This document shows, piece by piece, positions 26,223 to 35,500 of a stretch of DNA of 62,030 nt. The notes under the pieces were generated by a model. It saw only the letters and a list, made by a program, of their open reading frames with translations, did not search any database and was not told where the DNA came from. A program made the translations under genes and the position numbers. The DNA comes from CAYUVF01 sp964448045. Its GTDB lineage: Bacteria; Bacteroidota; Rhodothermia; Rhodothermales; Salinibacteraceae. How positions within the stretch are numbered: the first letter of the stretch is position 1; each line of letters begins with the position of its first letter. The stretch spans positions 1 through 62,030 of the forward strand of contig CAYUVF010000020.1 of NCBI GenBank assembly GCA_964448045.1, in the 5' to 3' direction.

Positions 26223-27785
26223 TCAGGAGGCGGAGGGCTCTGGGGCGGACGCCTCGAACGCGGCGGGCAGCACGCGCCGGAGCGCGCCAAAGAAGAGCGA
26301 CTGTGCCGTGCTGCGGGCGCGCCAGTAGCGGGTGGCCGTGCGAGGCGTGCGCGTCTCGGCTGCGTGGAACCGCTGTTCGGCCTCGTCTCGCAGGAACCGG
26401 TGCCAGTCGGCCTCGGCGTCGTCCTCGGTCATCTCGACCGAGGCCCAGAGCCTGGGAAAGAAGGCATCGTCGACGGCCTGGTCGAAGGCGTCGAGCCAGG
26501 GGCGGACGGCGTCGCCGTCGACGTCACTGGGGTTGCCGCCGTTCAGCAGCGTGCCGACGGCGCGGTAGAGCACCTGCCGTTGCACGTCGGCGGCCGTCTC
26601 GATGCGTTTTTGTGCCCGACTGGCCAGCTGCTCGATGTCGGACTGGCTGCCGAAGAGCCGGGCGACACGCGCCGGCACGGGCACGACACGATGATGCAGC
26701 CCCTCGGTTTTGCCTTGCCCGCGCACCAGCGTCCGAGCAACGAGGTACAGAAGGCCGTCGTCGCCTGCGTGAAATTGCAGGGCGGGTGGCTTCTCGTAGT
26801 CGCCGTGCAGGAAGATCTGGTGCAGCTTGTGGTAGGTGAATCCGCTCTCGCCCAGTGTCAGCGCCTTGCCGCCAGATTTGTCGATGGGTGTCCACGGATC
26901 GCCCGTAATGCCGTTCAGGTCGTCCGGGGCGTCGACGCGCTGGCCTTTGCTGTTGGCCCGCCAGCAGGTGAGCGCGTCGTCGTCATCCTGCGTAAAGCGG
27001 ACACGCCGGCACACTTCGATGAAGTACGGATCGAGGTCCTGAAGCGGCAGCGCACTGGCCTTCTTCCCGTCCCACGGCTCGGTCCAGAGCAGCGCAAAGC
27101 CGCTTGGATCGTAGCGCCCCGACAAGTCCTCACGGGCATCGAGCAGCACGCGGAGGTCGCGCCGGAAGCGGCCGCCCCACGAGAGGTTGGGCGACAGTCC
27201 TACCATCGGCCGGTTGCCCAGGCCGCCGTTCATACGTGCAATGCCATAGTTGTATTTTCCAGAATAGCCTTCCATTGTCTGTAGGTCGATCAAGGCGTAG
27301 ATCCAGTGCTCCGGGCGCGGCTGAGCGATACGCACCGCCTTCACGTCGTGATCTTTCGACGTGATGAGGACATCGAGTTGATCGGGCGTCGGGATGTCCG
27401 CCTTGAAGTTGGCCGCATCCAGGCTCCCCTCGGGCACGGGCGGCTGGAGGAAGGCCGGGCGGGCGAGATCCTCGACGACGAGGTGCCAGGCCGCGGGCTC
27501 GCCGTCGGCCAGCGCGAGGAGGGCCGTGTGCCACGCGTCCGGCGTCTCGGGCACCGCGCCGCCGGATTCGCGGGCGACGGCCATGGCGGCACACTGCACG
27601 AGAAAGCTGTGCCACGGCTGCTGCTGGTGCGGCTGCAGCGCCTCGAAGCTCACAATGGGCGGCGCGTCCTCGTCTGCCAGGCGGTGCAGGATCTCAGGAA
27701 GCGATTGATTCTGGACGGTGTCATCCGACCCGCGAACGCGGAAGAGAGGATCGTCGAGCAGGGAGCGGTCCATCATGTGGTCCAT
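26223..27785 (-). CDS. cse1: Cascade large subunit Cse1/Cas8e, set B
   Basis: The product is 520 aa (ATG 27785; ATG 27776 or 27773 also possible). Core motifs are AFLQPPVPEGSL, RPEHWIYALIDLQT, FALLWTEPWDG and TGDPWTPIDKSG. Residues 173-188 (GYSGKYNYGIARMNGG) carry the NYGIARMNGG-type loop familiar from many non-enteric I-E Cas8e proteins, unlike the loop of set A. The C-terminal four-helix bundle follows. Two sampled lines (26581, 26641) are 65 and 72% GC. Its promoter must lie in the 27786-28011 region it shares with the divergent vapBC pair. Confidence 0.93.
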   Translation of the reverse strand: MDHMMDRSLLDDPLFRVRGSDDTVQNQSLPEILHRLADEDAPPIVSFEALQPHQQQPWHSFLVQCAAMAVARESGGAVPETPDAWHTALLALADGEPAAWHLVVEDLARPAFLQPPVPEGSLDAANFKADIPTPDQLDVLITSKDHDVKAVRIAQPRPEHWIYALIDLQTMEGYSGKYNYGIARMNGGLGNRPMVGLSPNLSWGGRFRRDLRVLLDAREDLSGRYDPSGFALLWTEPWDGKKASALPLQDLDPYFIEVCRRVRFTQDDDDALTCWRANSKGQRVDAPDDLNGITGDPWTPIDKSGGKALTLGESGFTYHKLHQIFLHGDYEKPPALQFHAGDDGLLYLVARTLVRGQGKTEGLHHRVVPVPARVARLFGSQSDIEQLASRAQKRIETAADVQRQVLYRAVGTLLNGGNPSDVDGDAVRPWLDAFDQAVDDAFFPRLWASVEMTEDDAEADWHRFLRDEAEQRFHAAETRTPRTATRYWRARSTAQSLFFGALRRVLPAAFEASAPEPSAS

Positions 27786-27967
27786 TATAGTGAAAACGTC
27801 GTGGATGGCAGGAACGTAGGGCCTGTCAGGCGTCGAAGGGGTCCGTCACACAATGTACGAGGGGAGTGCTGCGGAGCTGGACATGCCGCGTCCGGTTTGG
27901 GAGGGCGGACCGTCCCGGGAACCTCCGAGGAGCAATGGCTCGATCGGAAACGATGCGTGTGCCGAAG

Positions 27968-27979
27968 GGTATGCATACC
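27968..27979. promoter_or_regulatory. Palindrome upstream of vapB (candidate operator)
   Basis: The perfect 12-bp palindrome GGTATGCATACC lies 33 nt upstream of the vapB start, and its TGCATA half recurs at 27981-27986. VapB-type antitoxins usually bind such palindromes to repress their own operon. Because cse1 of set B starts at 27785 on the other strand, binding here could also touch the cas promoter. This is inference from position. Confidence 0.4.
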
Positions 27980-28011
27980 GTGCATATCTTTTTTCATGCG
28001 AGGTGATGCCC

Positions 28012-28233
28012 ATGCGTATCACAGCAACGGTACCGGATGAGCTTGGGAAGGCGGTAAAGGAACAGACGGACAATGTCTCGGCCTTCGTCGCCGAAGCGTT
28101 GCAGGAGAAGCTCGACCGGCTGCATCAGCGCGCGGCCCGCGAGCGGGTGCAAGCACTGGCCGGCTCCGGCGGCGTCGACGCATCCTTCGATGAATACCTG
28201 CGCGCAGAGCGCCGATCCGGTGAGCGAGTATGA
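28012..28233 (+). CDS. VapB-like antitoxin
   Basis: The product is 73 aa from the ATG at 28012, with a GGAGG-like GCGAGGTG about 8 nt upstream; ATG 28006 is an alternative. The N-terminus RITATVPDELGKAVKEQTDN followed by SAFVAEALQEKLDRL is a ribbon-helix-helix fold, and the acidic tail would neutralise the toxin. Its last 14 nt overlap the PIN gene. The pair is inserted on the opposite strand between cas3 and cse1 of set B. Confidence 0.78.
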   Translation: MRITATVPDELGKAVKEQTDNVSAFVAEALQEKLDRLHQRAARERVQALAGSGGVDASFDEYLRAERRSGERV

Positions 28234-28627
28234 CCGCGTCGGGTTGGACACGGGAATGTTCGTTCGGCTCTTGCAGGGCCACGCCCGGGCCACGACGCTC
28301 TTTCGGCACCTCACCGAGCGCGAGACGCGGGCTTTCGTGTCGTGTATCAGCCTGTACGAACTTGCAAAACTCCGCCATCGAGGCGTCATCGCGCCGGAGC
28401 GGGCCGATGCACTTCTTGCCGATATCCCAACGGCGTACACCGTCGTATGGCTCGACCGGACACCCCTCATGCAACGGGCCGCAGGTCTCTCGCACGGAAA
28501 CAACATTCCCATGGCTGACGCGCTGATTTTGGCATCGTGCCAGGCGGCTGGCTGCGAAGCGATGTACACCACCGATCATGATTTGGCGCGGTACGATGGC
28601 AAGGATCTGGACGTGGTGGTTGTTTGA
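28220..28627 (+). CDS. VapC-like PIN-domain toxin (putative ribonuclease)
   Basis: The product is 135 aa from the GTG at 28220, chosen because it overlaps vapB and keeps the first catalytic Asp (RVGLDTGMFVRLL); no ATG precedes it in frame outside vapB. PIN acidic residues are D9, E in SLYELAK, D in MADALILA and D in TTDHDLA. VapC toxins cleave RNA. The gene ends 11 nt from the convergent DUF2442 gene. Confidence 0.82.
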   Translation: MSEYDRVGLDTGMFVRLLQGHARATTLFRHLTERETRAFVSCISLYELAKLRHRGVIAPERADALLADIPTAYTVVWLDRTPLMQRAAGLSHGNNIPMADALILASCQAAGCEAMYTTDHDLARYDGKDLDVVVV

Positions 28628-28637
28628 TGGAAGGTCA

Positions 28638-28958
28638 CTATGATCGGAGCTGCTCGGCCGACTGCCGCCCCAGCAAAATCGACCGCACGCTCACGTACTC
28701 GTCGAGGTCGGGCCAGTGCAGGCCGGCCCCGTGGCCGATCACCTCGTAGTGTTGCCGCTCAGCCGCACTGGCGCGCACGAGGCGTGGGAACCAAACGAGG
28801 GGTATGCCCAGCGTCCGCCCGTCTTCGAGGTAGAGCATGAGCATGTCGTCCGTCACGTTCACGCGGCGAATGCGGGCGCGCTCCAGTTCGTCTTCGAGCA
28901 TCTTGCGCGTGAGACGCGTTTTACGGGATGTTTTATGGGATTTGGGCTGCGACATCAT
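28638..28958 (-). CDS. DUF2442 protein
   Basis: The product is 106 aa (ATG 28958; ATG 28955 equivalent). A basic N-terminus (KSHKTSRKTRLTRK) precedes the DUF2442 core: MLMLYLEDGRTLGIPLVWFP, then RLVRASAAERQHYEVIG and GLHWPDLDEYVSVRSILLG. DUF2442 proteins often pair with DUF4160 genes as toxin-antitoxin-like modules; no DUF4160 is seen here. It follows cas3 of set B by about 83 nt in the same orientation, so it is likely co-transcribed with it. Confidence 0.82.
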   Translation of the reverse strand: MMSQPKSHKTSRKTRLTRKMLEDELERARIRRVNVTDDMLMLYLEDGRTLGIPLVWFPRLVRASAAERQHYEVIGHGAGLHWPDLDEYVSVRSILLGRQSAEQLRS

Positions 28959-29041
28959 TCCAGGCGTTTGTACGTTCGGCTTCGTGTCCGAAGCACCGTA
29001 GGCATAAGTGAACGGAATGTGAAGGGTTGCGGTCCGTGGAA

Positions 29042-31660
29042 TCACACCGGCGTCAGCCCCAGCCGGTCGTACCGAAACGTACGCCCGCTGAAGGTAAACT
29101 GGAACCCACCGTCGAACGGCGTGACCTCGGAGGCCTCTTCCGTGTCGGGCGGCTCGGTGTCCAACTGCCAGGCGCTGACGGACAGCTCGTCGATCATTGC
29201 CCCGAACGGTCCCGGCACGGCGTCCGGAAGGCGCACCCGGTAGTCGTTCTGCCCAAGGCGCGTCTTGATCTGGTCGATGTCGGCTCCGAACAGCTCCTCG
29301 CCAAACGGCTTGCTGCGGTCGATGCTGGCGAGGTCGTGCATTACGCGGTCGGCGTAGTCCTGGCCCATGATATGCTTCTGGTGAGCCGTCCAGCGGTCGC
29401 CGCCTTCCTCTACAACGGCGCGGAGCACGTCGGGGTGGGTGGCCTCCTCAACGAGCCGTCGGTTGTCCCGCGGAATCTGCCACGGACCACCGGCCTCCAG
29501 CACGCGCCAGGCCGCTTCGATCATGCGCAGGTCGCGGTACACCGTGCCCAGCCCGTGTGGGCCTTTCCATCCCTTGCCCTCGTTGGTGATCGCGGGCGTC
29601 AAGTCGCGTTTGGCGGGGGTGAGCACCCAGCAGCGGGCCGTCTCATAGCCTGCAGGGCGCGGGCGATCGTGCCGGTGCAGCCGCCCGATGCGCTGCAGGA
29701 GCACATCCATCGGACAGAGGTCGGTCAGGAGCAGATCCGCGTCGATGTCAAGCGACTGCTCCACCGTCTGCGTGGCGACCACGACGCATCCCTCATCGGG
29801 AGAGCGATCACCGGATCCAAACATCTGCTCGATGCGGGTGTCAAGCACTTTCCGGTCGTCGGGTGCGAAGCGCGAGTGATGGGGGGCGGGCGTGCCCCGG
29901 ATGCCGAAGAGTAGATCGGCGTCGTCGCTCGCCGCGGCTTCCAGCGCGTGCTGCACAGCCCGGCAGTCGTCCACGAGGTTGCGGATGACGAGCACGCGAG
30001 CGCCGTCGCGGGCCGCCTCCACTGCGTGCGCGGCAATGGCGTCAGGGTCGTCGGCGATCGGGTGCAGCGAGGGCTCCACCGTTTTCTGCGTTCCGGAGGA
30101 TGCGGCGTGGGTTGTCTCGGGGGACGCCCGCGTCGCATCGACGTGCGTCACGAGCGGATACTCTGCCGCGATCGCCGCGTCCATCGACGGCACCGCGTCT
30201 CGTCCGCCCGTAGCGAGATGCACCCGCGCCGAGGCGCCCAGCGTGGCCGACATCAGGAGGGCGTGGCCACCCGCCGCCAGATGGTGGTCGAGCACGCGAT
30301 CCGTGACGGCCGTCATGTAGACGTCGGAGGCGTGCACCTCGTCAATCACCAGAAAATGCCGCAGGAGCGCCGCGGCCCGCATGTGCGCGTGACTCGCTTG
30401 CAGGGCCGACAGCAGCACCTGATCGATGGTGCCGACGGCGATGGGCGCAGCGAGGTAGCGCTTCGAGGTCTCGGCGGCCCATCCGCGATGCTCGATGTCC
30501 TCATCCCACCGGACCTCAAAGCCCGGCAGACGGGTGGCCTCGGTGTCGTCCGCTTTGACGTAGCCAGGGACGGCTTGCACCACCGGCGGCCGCTGCGCTT
30601 TATCGGGGAAGATGCGTGCGACCGCTCGCGTCACACGCTCGTGAAGCTGCGTGGCCGCACTGCGCGTGGGCACAGCGAAGTACATGCCGTCCACCTGGCC
30701 CGCCTGGAAGAGACGCATGAAGCGAGCGAGGGCGGCCTCGGTCTTCCCCGAGCCGGTGTCCGACTCCAGGATGGCGAGGCTTCCATTCGCATGAACGGGC
30801 AGCGACCGCACCGCGTCCTGGATGGGATATGGGTCCCAATCGCCCAGGATAGGCCTAAATCCCACGGGCCCGCTCAGGGCTGATCGGGGCGTATCGGCAT
30901 CGAGAAACAGCGCATCGATTGCCTCCGTGGCACGGTCACGTGCTCGTGCGATGGCACCTTCCTCGGAGGCATAGTCGAAGAATCGGGTGTCCGAGCCGAT
31001 CCAGTCGGCCAGCGTGAGGACGCCGTTGAAGGCGTGTTGCAGCGCTGGGTCGGCAGGAAACGGCCGGGTGTCTTCTGCGAAAGCCTCCGGAAACCAGCGG
31101 CGGACGTGATCGGCAAGATCCTGCAATCCGGCGGCCGGATCGCGCGCCTCGGTGGTGGTCCAGAGCCGCTTCTCGAACGAACAGCCGTGATCGGAAACCG
31201 GCTTGCCGTGGTGTCCCCACGTGGCCAGGAGAAAGCGGATGAGGGCCTCCTCAGGGTCCTGCCCACCAAACCATGGCAGCATGTCGGCCAGCGGAAGCGG
31301 CTGCAGCCAGCGCATCGGCTCGGTCGCATTCAGCACGCCAATCATGGGCCGAACGTGATCCGCTGTGGGTTTGGCGTCGAAGGCCATGTTCTGAAAGCCC
31401 TGGTTGACTTTGCCCGCGTCGTGAATCGCCGCCAGCGCCGAGAGCCGTGCGACGTGCACGTCGGTGAGCGTGTCCCAGCCGATGAGCCGTGCCAGCCGGT
31501 CGCCGAGAAGGGTGCGCGTGAGTAGCGCCTCGGTGACGGCGGCCACATCGGCCGAGTGGGCCACGAGCGGGTGCCAGCCGGTGATGACCCCGGTCGAGCG
31601 GTCGTCGTCTTTGTACTTGAGCTTGGCCCAAAAATCGGATGGTTCAGGCGGTCCATGCAT
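29042..31660 (-). CDS. cas3: CRISPR helicase-nuclease Cas3, set B
   Basis: The product is 872 aa from the ATG at 31660; the frame is open 23 codons further without similarity to the set A protein. The HD nuclease has H35 (HPLVAHSADVAAV), H80/D81 (AAIHDAGKVNQGFQ), TWGHHGKPV and ADWIGSD. The helicase shows DTGSGKTEAAL, an IDEVHASD box, MSATLGA and LLQRIGRLHRHDR. All motifs needed for activity are present. It is the first gene of the CRISPR region in transcription order and is separated from its own cse1 by DUF2442 and the divergent vapBC. Confidence 0.96.
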   Translation of the reverse strand: MHGPPEPSDFWAKLKYKDDDRSTGVITGWHPLVAHSADVAAVTEALLTRTLLGDRLARLIGWDTLTDVHVARLSALAAIHDAGKVNQGFQNMAFDAKPTADHVRPMIGVLNATEPMRWLQPLPLADMLPWFGGQDPEEALIRFLLATWGHHGKPVSDHGCSFEKRLWTTTEARDPAAGLQDLADHVRRWFPEAFAEDTRPFPADPALQHAFNGVLTLADWIGSDTRFFDYASEEGAIARARDRATEAIDALFLDADTPRSALSGPVGFRPILGDWDPYPIQDAVRSLPVHANGSLAILESDTGSGKTEAALARFMRLFQAGQVDGMYFAVPTRSAATQLHERVTRAVARIFPDKAQRPPVVQAVPGYVKADDTEATRLPGFEVRWDEDIEHRGWAAETSKRYLAAPIAVGTIDQVLLSALQASHAHMRAAALLRHFLVIDEVHASDVYMTAVTDRVLDHHLAAGGHALLMSATLGASARVHLATGGRDAVPSMDAAIAAEYPLVTHVDATRASPETTHAASSGTQKTVEPSLHPIADDPDAIAAHAVEAARDGARVLVIRNLVDDCRAVQHALEAAASDDADLLFGIRGTPAPHHSRFAPDDRKVLDTRIEQMFGSGDRSPDEGCVVVATQTVEQSLDIDADLLLTDLCPMDVLLQRIGRLHRHDRPRPAGYETARCWVLTPAKRDLTPAITNEGKGWKGPHGLGTVYRDLRMIEAAWRVLEAGGPWQIPRDNRRLVEEATHPDVLRAVVEEGGDRWTAHQKHIMGQDYADRVMHDLASIDRSKPFGEELFGADIDQIKTRLGQNDYRVRLPDAVPGPFGAMIDELSVSAWQLDTEPPDTEEASEVTPFDGGFQFTFSGRTFRYDRLGLTPV

Positions 31661-31777
31661 GGAATGGGAGCGTAGTGTTGGGAAGCGCGAAGGCCTCGCG
31701 CACGAAAATCGCGCGGGGCTTCGGGACAAATCTATGAGACCGCCCTGACAGCCATGTGTCAGGACGGGGGTGCAGCG
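31661..31777 (-). promoter_or_regulatory. Upstream region of the cas locus with two inverted repeats
   Basis: Between the DnaQ-like stop and cas3 lie two inverted repeats: CCTGACA-GCCATG-TGTCAGG (31744-31763) and GCGCGA-AGGCC-TCGCGC (31685-31701). The first sits 15 nt after the DnaQ stop and could be a weak terminator, though it has no T-run. The second is 25-41 nt before the cas3 ATG and could be an operator. This is the most likely place for a promoter of the B set. Confidence 0.35.
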
Positions 31778-32305
31778 TCAGAATGAGGCCCAATCGAGCG
31801 GCTTCACGCCGGCCTCGGCAGGCGTGCGCAGGGCGCCGTGCTCAACCAGCGCCCAGAAGAGGGCCCGCGTCGCCCAGGCGTCGCCGAGCGCCGTGTGCAG
31901 TTCCGTCTTTGGCGATAAGTCAAAATGCGATAGGAGCGTGCTGAGCTGGAAATCGGCCGTCCCGTCGAGAAGCTGACGGGCCAGCCCCAGCGTGTCGATG
32001 TACTGGAGGCGCGGCCCCGGCAGACCCAGCCGGTCGGCTTCGTAGGCCACAAAACGAAAATCGAACGAGAGGTTGTGCCCCACCACAATGCCTTGCTCTA
32101 ACTGCCCGATGAGTGCGACCAGCGCGTCTGCGAGGGGAGTTGTCTCCCGGCTTCGTTTCCAGTCGTAGCGCACAGCGGCATGGTCGACAACAGCCATTTC
32201 CGTAATCCGCGCGCCGCGGTCGGGGCGCAGGCCGGTCGTTTCGATGTCGAAGAAGAGCAGCGGGGCTACGCGGATCGGATATGCGGCTGATGACGGTCGG
32301 GGCAT
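31778..32305 (-). CDS. DnaQ-like (DEDDh) 3'-5' exonuclease
   Basis: The product is 175 aa from the ATG at 32305; a TTG start at 32503 would add 66 residues. ExoI is LLFFDIETTGL, ExoII is GIVVGHNLSFDFRFV, and ExoIII is LHTALGDAWATRALF with the DEDDh His and Asp. It is a single exonuclease domain of the DNA polymerase III epsilon type. It lies directly upstream of cas3 in the same orientation and downstream of AddA-like. DnaQ-type exonucleases trim prespacers in other I-E systems, in trans or fused to Cas2, so an adaptation role is possible. Confidence 0.88.
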   Translation of the reverse strand: MPRPSSAAYPIRVAPLLFFDIETTGLRPDRGARITEMAVVDHAAVRYDWKRSRETTPLADALVALIGQLEQGIVVGHNLSFDFRFVAYEADRLGLPGPRLQYIDTLGLARQLLDGTADFQLSTLLSHFDLSPKTELHTALGDAWATRALFWALVEHGALRTPAEAGVKPLDWASF

Positions 32306-32554
32306 GCGCTGTAACTCTCTCCCATCGAGGGGGACTTCCGTTTGCCAGTGGGGACGTACAGACACAGGAAGAGCACCGATATAACGTCGCGCTTCTGACG
32401 CTGCATCCCAACCGATCGGTGCCTGCCGCTCTGCTTTCAGTTCATCGCCCGCGCTCGGGCTACCCGACCGTTTCGGAATATCACTCGGCGGGGCCCTCTC
32501 CAAGCGAACGTGATGGCTCCCGCGAAATCCGCTCGTCGGAGCTCGCAGTCTCGG

Positions 32555-35500
32555 TTAGCTGGACGGATCGAGCTCCTGGTGGGCGTCGGTTTGAACGGGC
32601 ACCCATTGCCCGCGATCGGCCCACCAAAGCCCCGCCTCATCGATGGCATGGCCCGTGGCCTGGCGCCACTGCACAGCGTACGCGCGGACCTGCGACGCAT
32701 ACCGCTCACGTAGCGCGTCGGGCGCAGCCTCGCTGTCAGCGGCGTCGGTTTTGAAGTCGATGAGCGTCCAGTTGCCCTCGTGCAGATACAGGAGATCGAT
32801 CACGCCGCGCTCCAGCGTAGGCTCGCTGGCGTTCAGGTAGCGAGCGACCGGAAGCTCTGCCAGCACCCGCTCCGCGCCGAGCACCTCGCTCCAGCACCGG
32901 CTCTCGGTCCATCCGTCCAGCATGCGACGCGCACGCCGCACGCTCTTGGCCTGCTCATCTGCGCGGACGTGGTCGGCAAGGACCCGTTTGATCAGATCCG
33001 CCCCCAGCGGCTTCCCCGCATGCCGCTCGCGAATGCGGATCTCGAACAGCTCGTGCATCGCAGTGCCGAAGGAGCGGCCGTAGCCCGACTCGGCCGTGCC
33101 GACCAGCTCGGAGGGCTTCTCGCCCCCGGTCACCGTGCGCACCTGATGGGCCGGCGCCTCGCACGTGCGGAGCTGCTCGCGGCGGCGCTGGGCCCGGCCC
33201 TCTACATCGGGCATCGGCACCGGGGCGGGAGCGGCCGCCTCCGCAGCCGGAATCTCAACCTCCGGCGCGCCGTGCGCATCCAACGCCGGATACAGATCGG
33301 CCCAGAAGCCGCTGCCGGACTTCGGCGCGTACCGCGACACGATCAGAAGCCGCTGGGCCCGCGTCGCAGCCACGTACTGGAGACGATGCTCCTCGGCTGC
33401 CTGCTCGCGCACGGCTGCCGGCTTGAACCGCTCCGCCCACTCCTGGGGCGCGTACTGTAGCGAGCGACGATACGTGCCGTAGTTAAACACGGGGCGGACG
33501 TACGCGCCAGCCTCCCGGTCGACGTAGCCCGTCGGCTCGGGCGGATAGCGCGACTGGTACGGATCGGCCAGAAACACAACGTTGGCCTGCAGGCCCTTCG
33601 CCTTGTGGACGTTCATCAGGCGGACGCTGTCGGCCTCGCCCGTTTCGAGCGTCATCCCGTCGAGGTCGACGTCGCCCCGCACGATGCGTTCGAGCTCCTG
33701 CCAGATGGCGTAGCCGGTGTGTCCCTGCGCATCCAGATGGCGAACTTCGGTCAGCACCCGGAGGAGCCGCCCCGCCTGCAGCGACGCGAGAGGGCCGTCC
33801 TGCAGGCTGCGCCCGATCAGGCCGATCTCGTCGACCAACCGGCCGATGGCGGCGCTGGGCCGATGCGCCTCCAACAGATCCCGCGCTTGACGAATCCACC
33901 TGAAGGCGGCTTCGAGCCGATCGGCGAGATCGGAATGCGGATCCGCGCGAACGGAATTGGGCAGATGCGAGGGGATCCTGTCGAAGCTTCCCCCGGCTTG
34001 CCGATACGCGTAGAGCTCATCATCGCCCAGTCCGACGAGCGGACCGCGCAGATACGCGACGCGCGCCACGGGATCATCGGGGCGAAAGACGCACGCGAGC
34101 AGGTCGACCAATCCGCGGAGTTCCTCCGAGTCGCGGGCGTCCTGCCCGCCGGCGATGGTGTACGGCACGCCGCGCTCGGCCAGCGCCTCGGCGTAAGTGG
34201 CGAGGCGCGCCTTGGTCCGCGTCAGAATCATAAAGTCGCCCGGCGTGCCCGGAATAAGCGCCTCCCCGTCGCGCTCCAAAAGGGGCGCGTCGCGGGCGCA
34301 GGCATCGGCGATGTACTGGGCGATGCGGGCGGCTTCGTCGTCCACGATCGACGCGGCCTTGTTTCGGTACTTCTTTTCGGTCGTCAGCTGGCGGATGGCG
34401 GGCCACGCTTTCACCGCGTCGTTCGCCGCGGCAAACGGGACGTACTCGGCCTGATCGGTTTCGGTCGCGGCGGCGACGAAGAGCTCGCTGAAGGCCCGGT
34501 CGCACCAGTCGCAGATCTCGGGCAGCGACCGGAAGTTCGTCCTCAGATCGACGGCCTCGCCCTTCGGCTGTGCGTCGATGAGCCGGCGCACCCGGTCGAA
34601 CACCCGCATGTCGGCCCGCCGGAAGCCGTAGATCGACTGCTTATCGTCGCCCACGATGAAGAGGCGGCCCGGCTCGGGATCGGTCGCGGTCCAATCGGTT
34701 TCGCCGTGGCGCCGGCCCGTCAGATAGAACAGAATCTGCGCCTGGATCGGATCGGTGTCCTGAAACTCATCAACCAGGATGCGCTCGTACTGCTGCTGGA
34801 AATGCTGCCGGGCGTCCGGACTTGTGCGAAGCAGCTCAGCGGTCGCGTGCAGCAGATCGCCGAAGGTCAGCTGGCCGCGGGTCCATCGCTCGCGCCGAAA
34901 GGCGTCCACGGCGGGCTCGACGAAGCGAGCGATGCGCCCGTGCACGTAGGCGCGCCACTGCTGGAGCGCCGGACGAACGGTTTCGGTGACGAGCGCCGGG
35001 ACGATGTCGTCGCGCAGCGCGTAGGCGTCGTCCCGATCCGGCCAGCGCGCAAGCGTGACGTGGGCTTGCTCGTCGTTTTTCAGCATGCCCTCGAACGCTT
35101 CGAGGAATTCGGCCTGCTCGGCGGGGCGCGTCAAGTCGAGATGCCGCTGCATGTTCTGGGCGCGCCGGAGGCCTTTGATGACGCCATCGGGGTTGCCGTC
35201 GAGCGGATCGGGAATCGTCGGCCGCCAGGTGTGCACAAGGTCCCGCGCAGCCGCCATCGCATCCGAGAAGTCCGGCGGGGCCGCGGGGCCGTTAGTGTAG
35301 GGCGTGAGATCGGGAAAGGTGCAGAGCCGCCCGAAGAAGGCTTCCAGCTCATCCAGCTCAACGCCCGCGTCCACGAGGTCGCGCGCCAGCCGGTGGCGCT
35401 CGTCCCATGCCTCCTGCACGTAGCGGCGCCACACGCGCCGGCGGAGTTCTTCTTTGTCGCGGTCCTCAATGCCGGCTGAAAAGTCGCGAGGAACCCCCGC

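Noticed and set aside
23520..31660. Second CRISPR array belonging to effector set B
   Set aside because: No copy of the repeat stem or any other regular direct repeat was seen around set B or elsewhere in the window.
31778..32503. Longer DnaQ-like protein starting at TTG 32503
   Set aside because: The extra 66 residues lack similarity and need a rare TTG start; the ATG at 32305 lies 17 residues before the ExoI motif.
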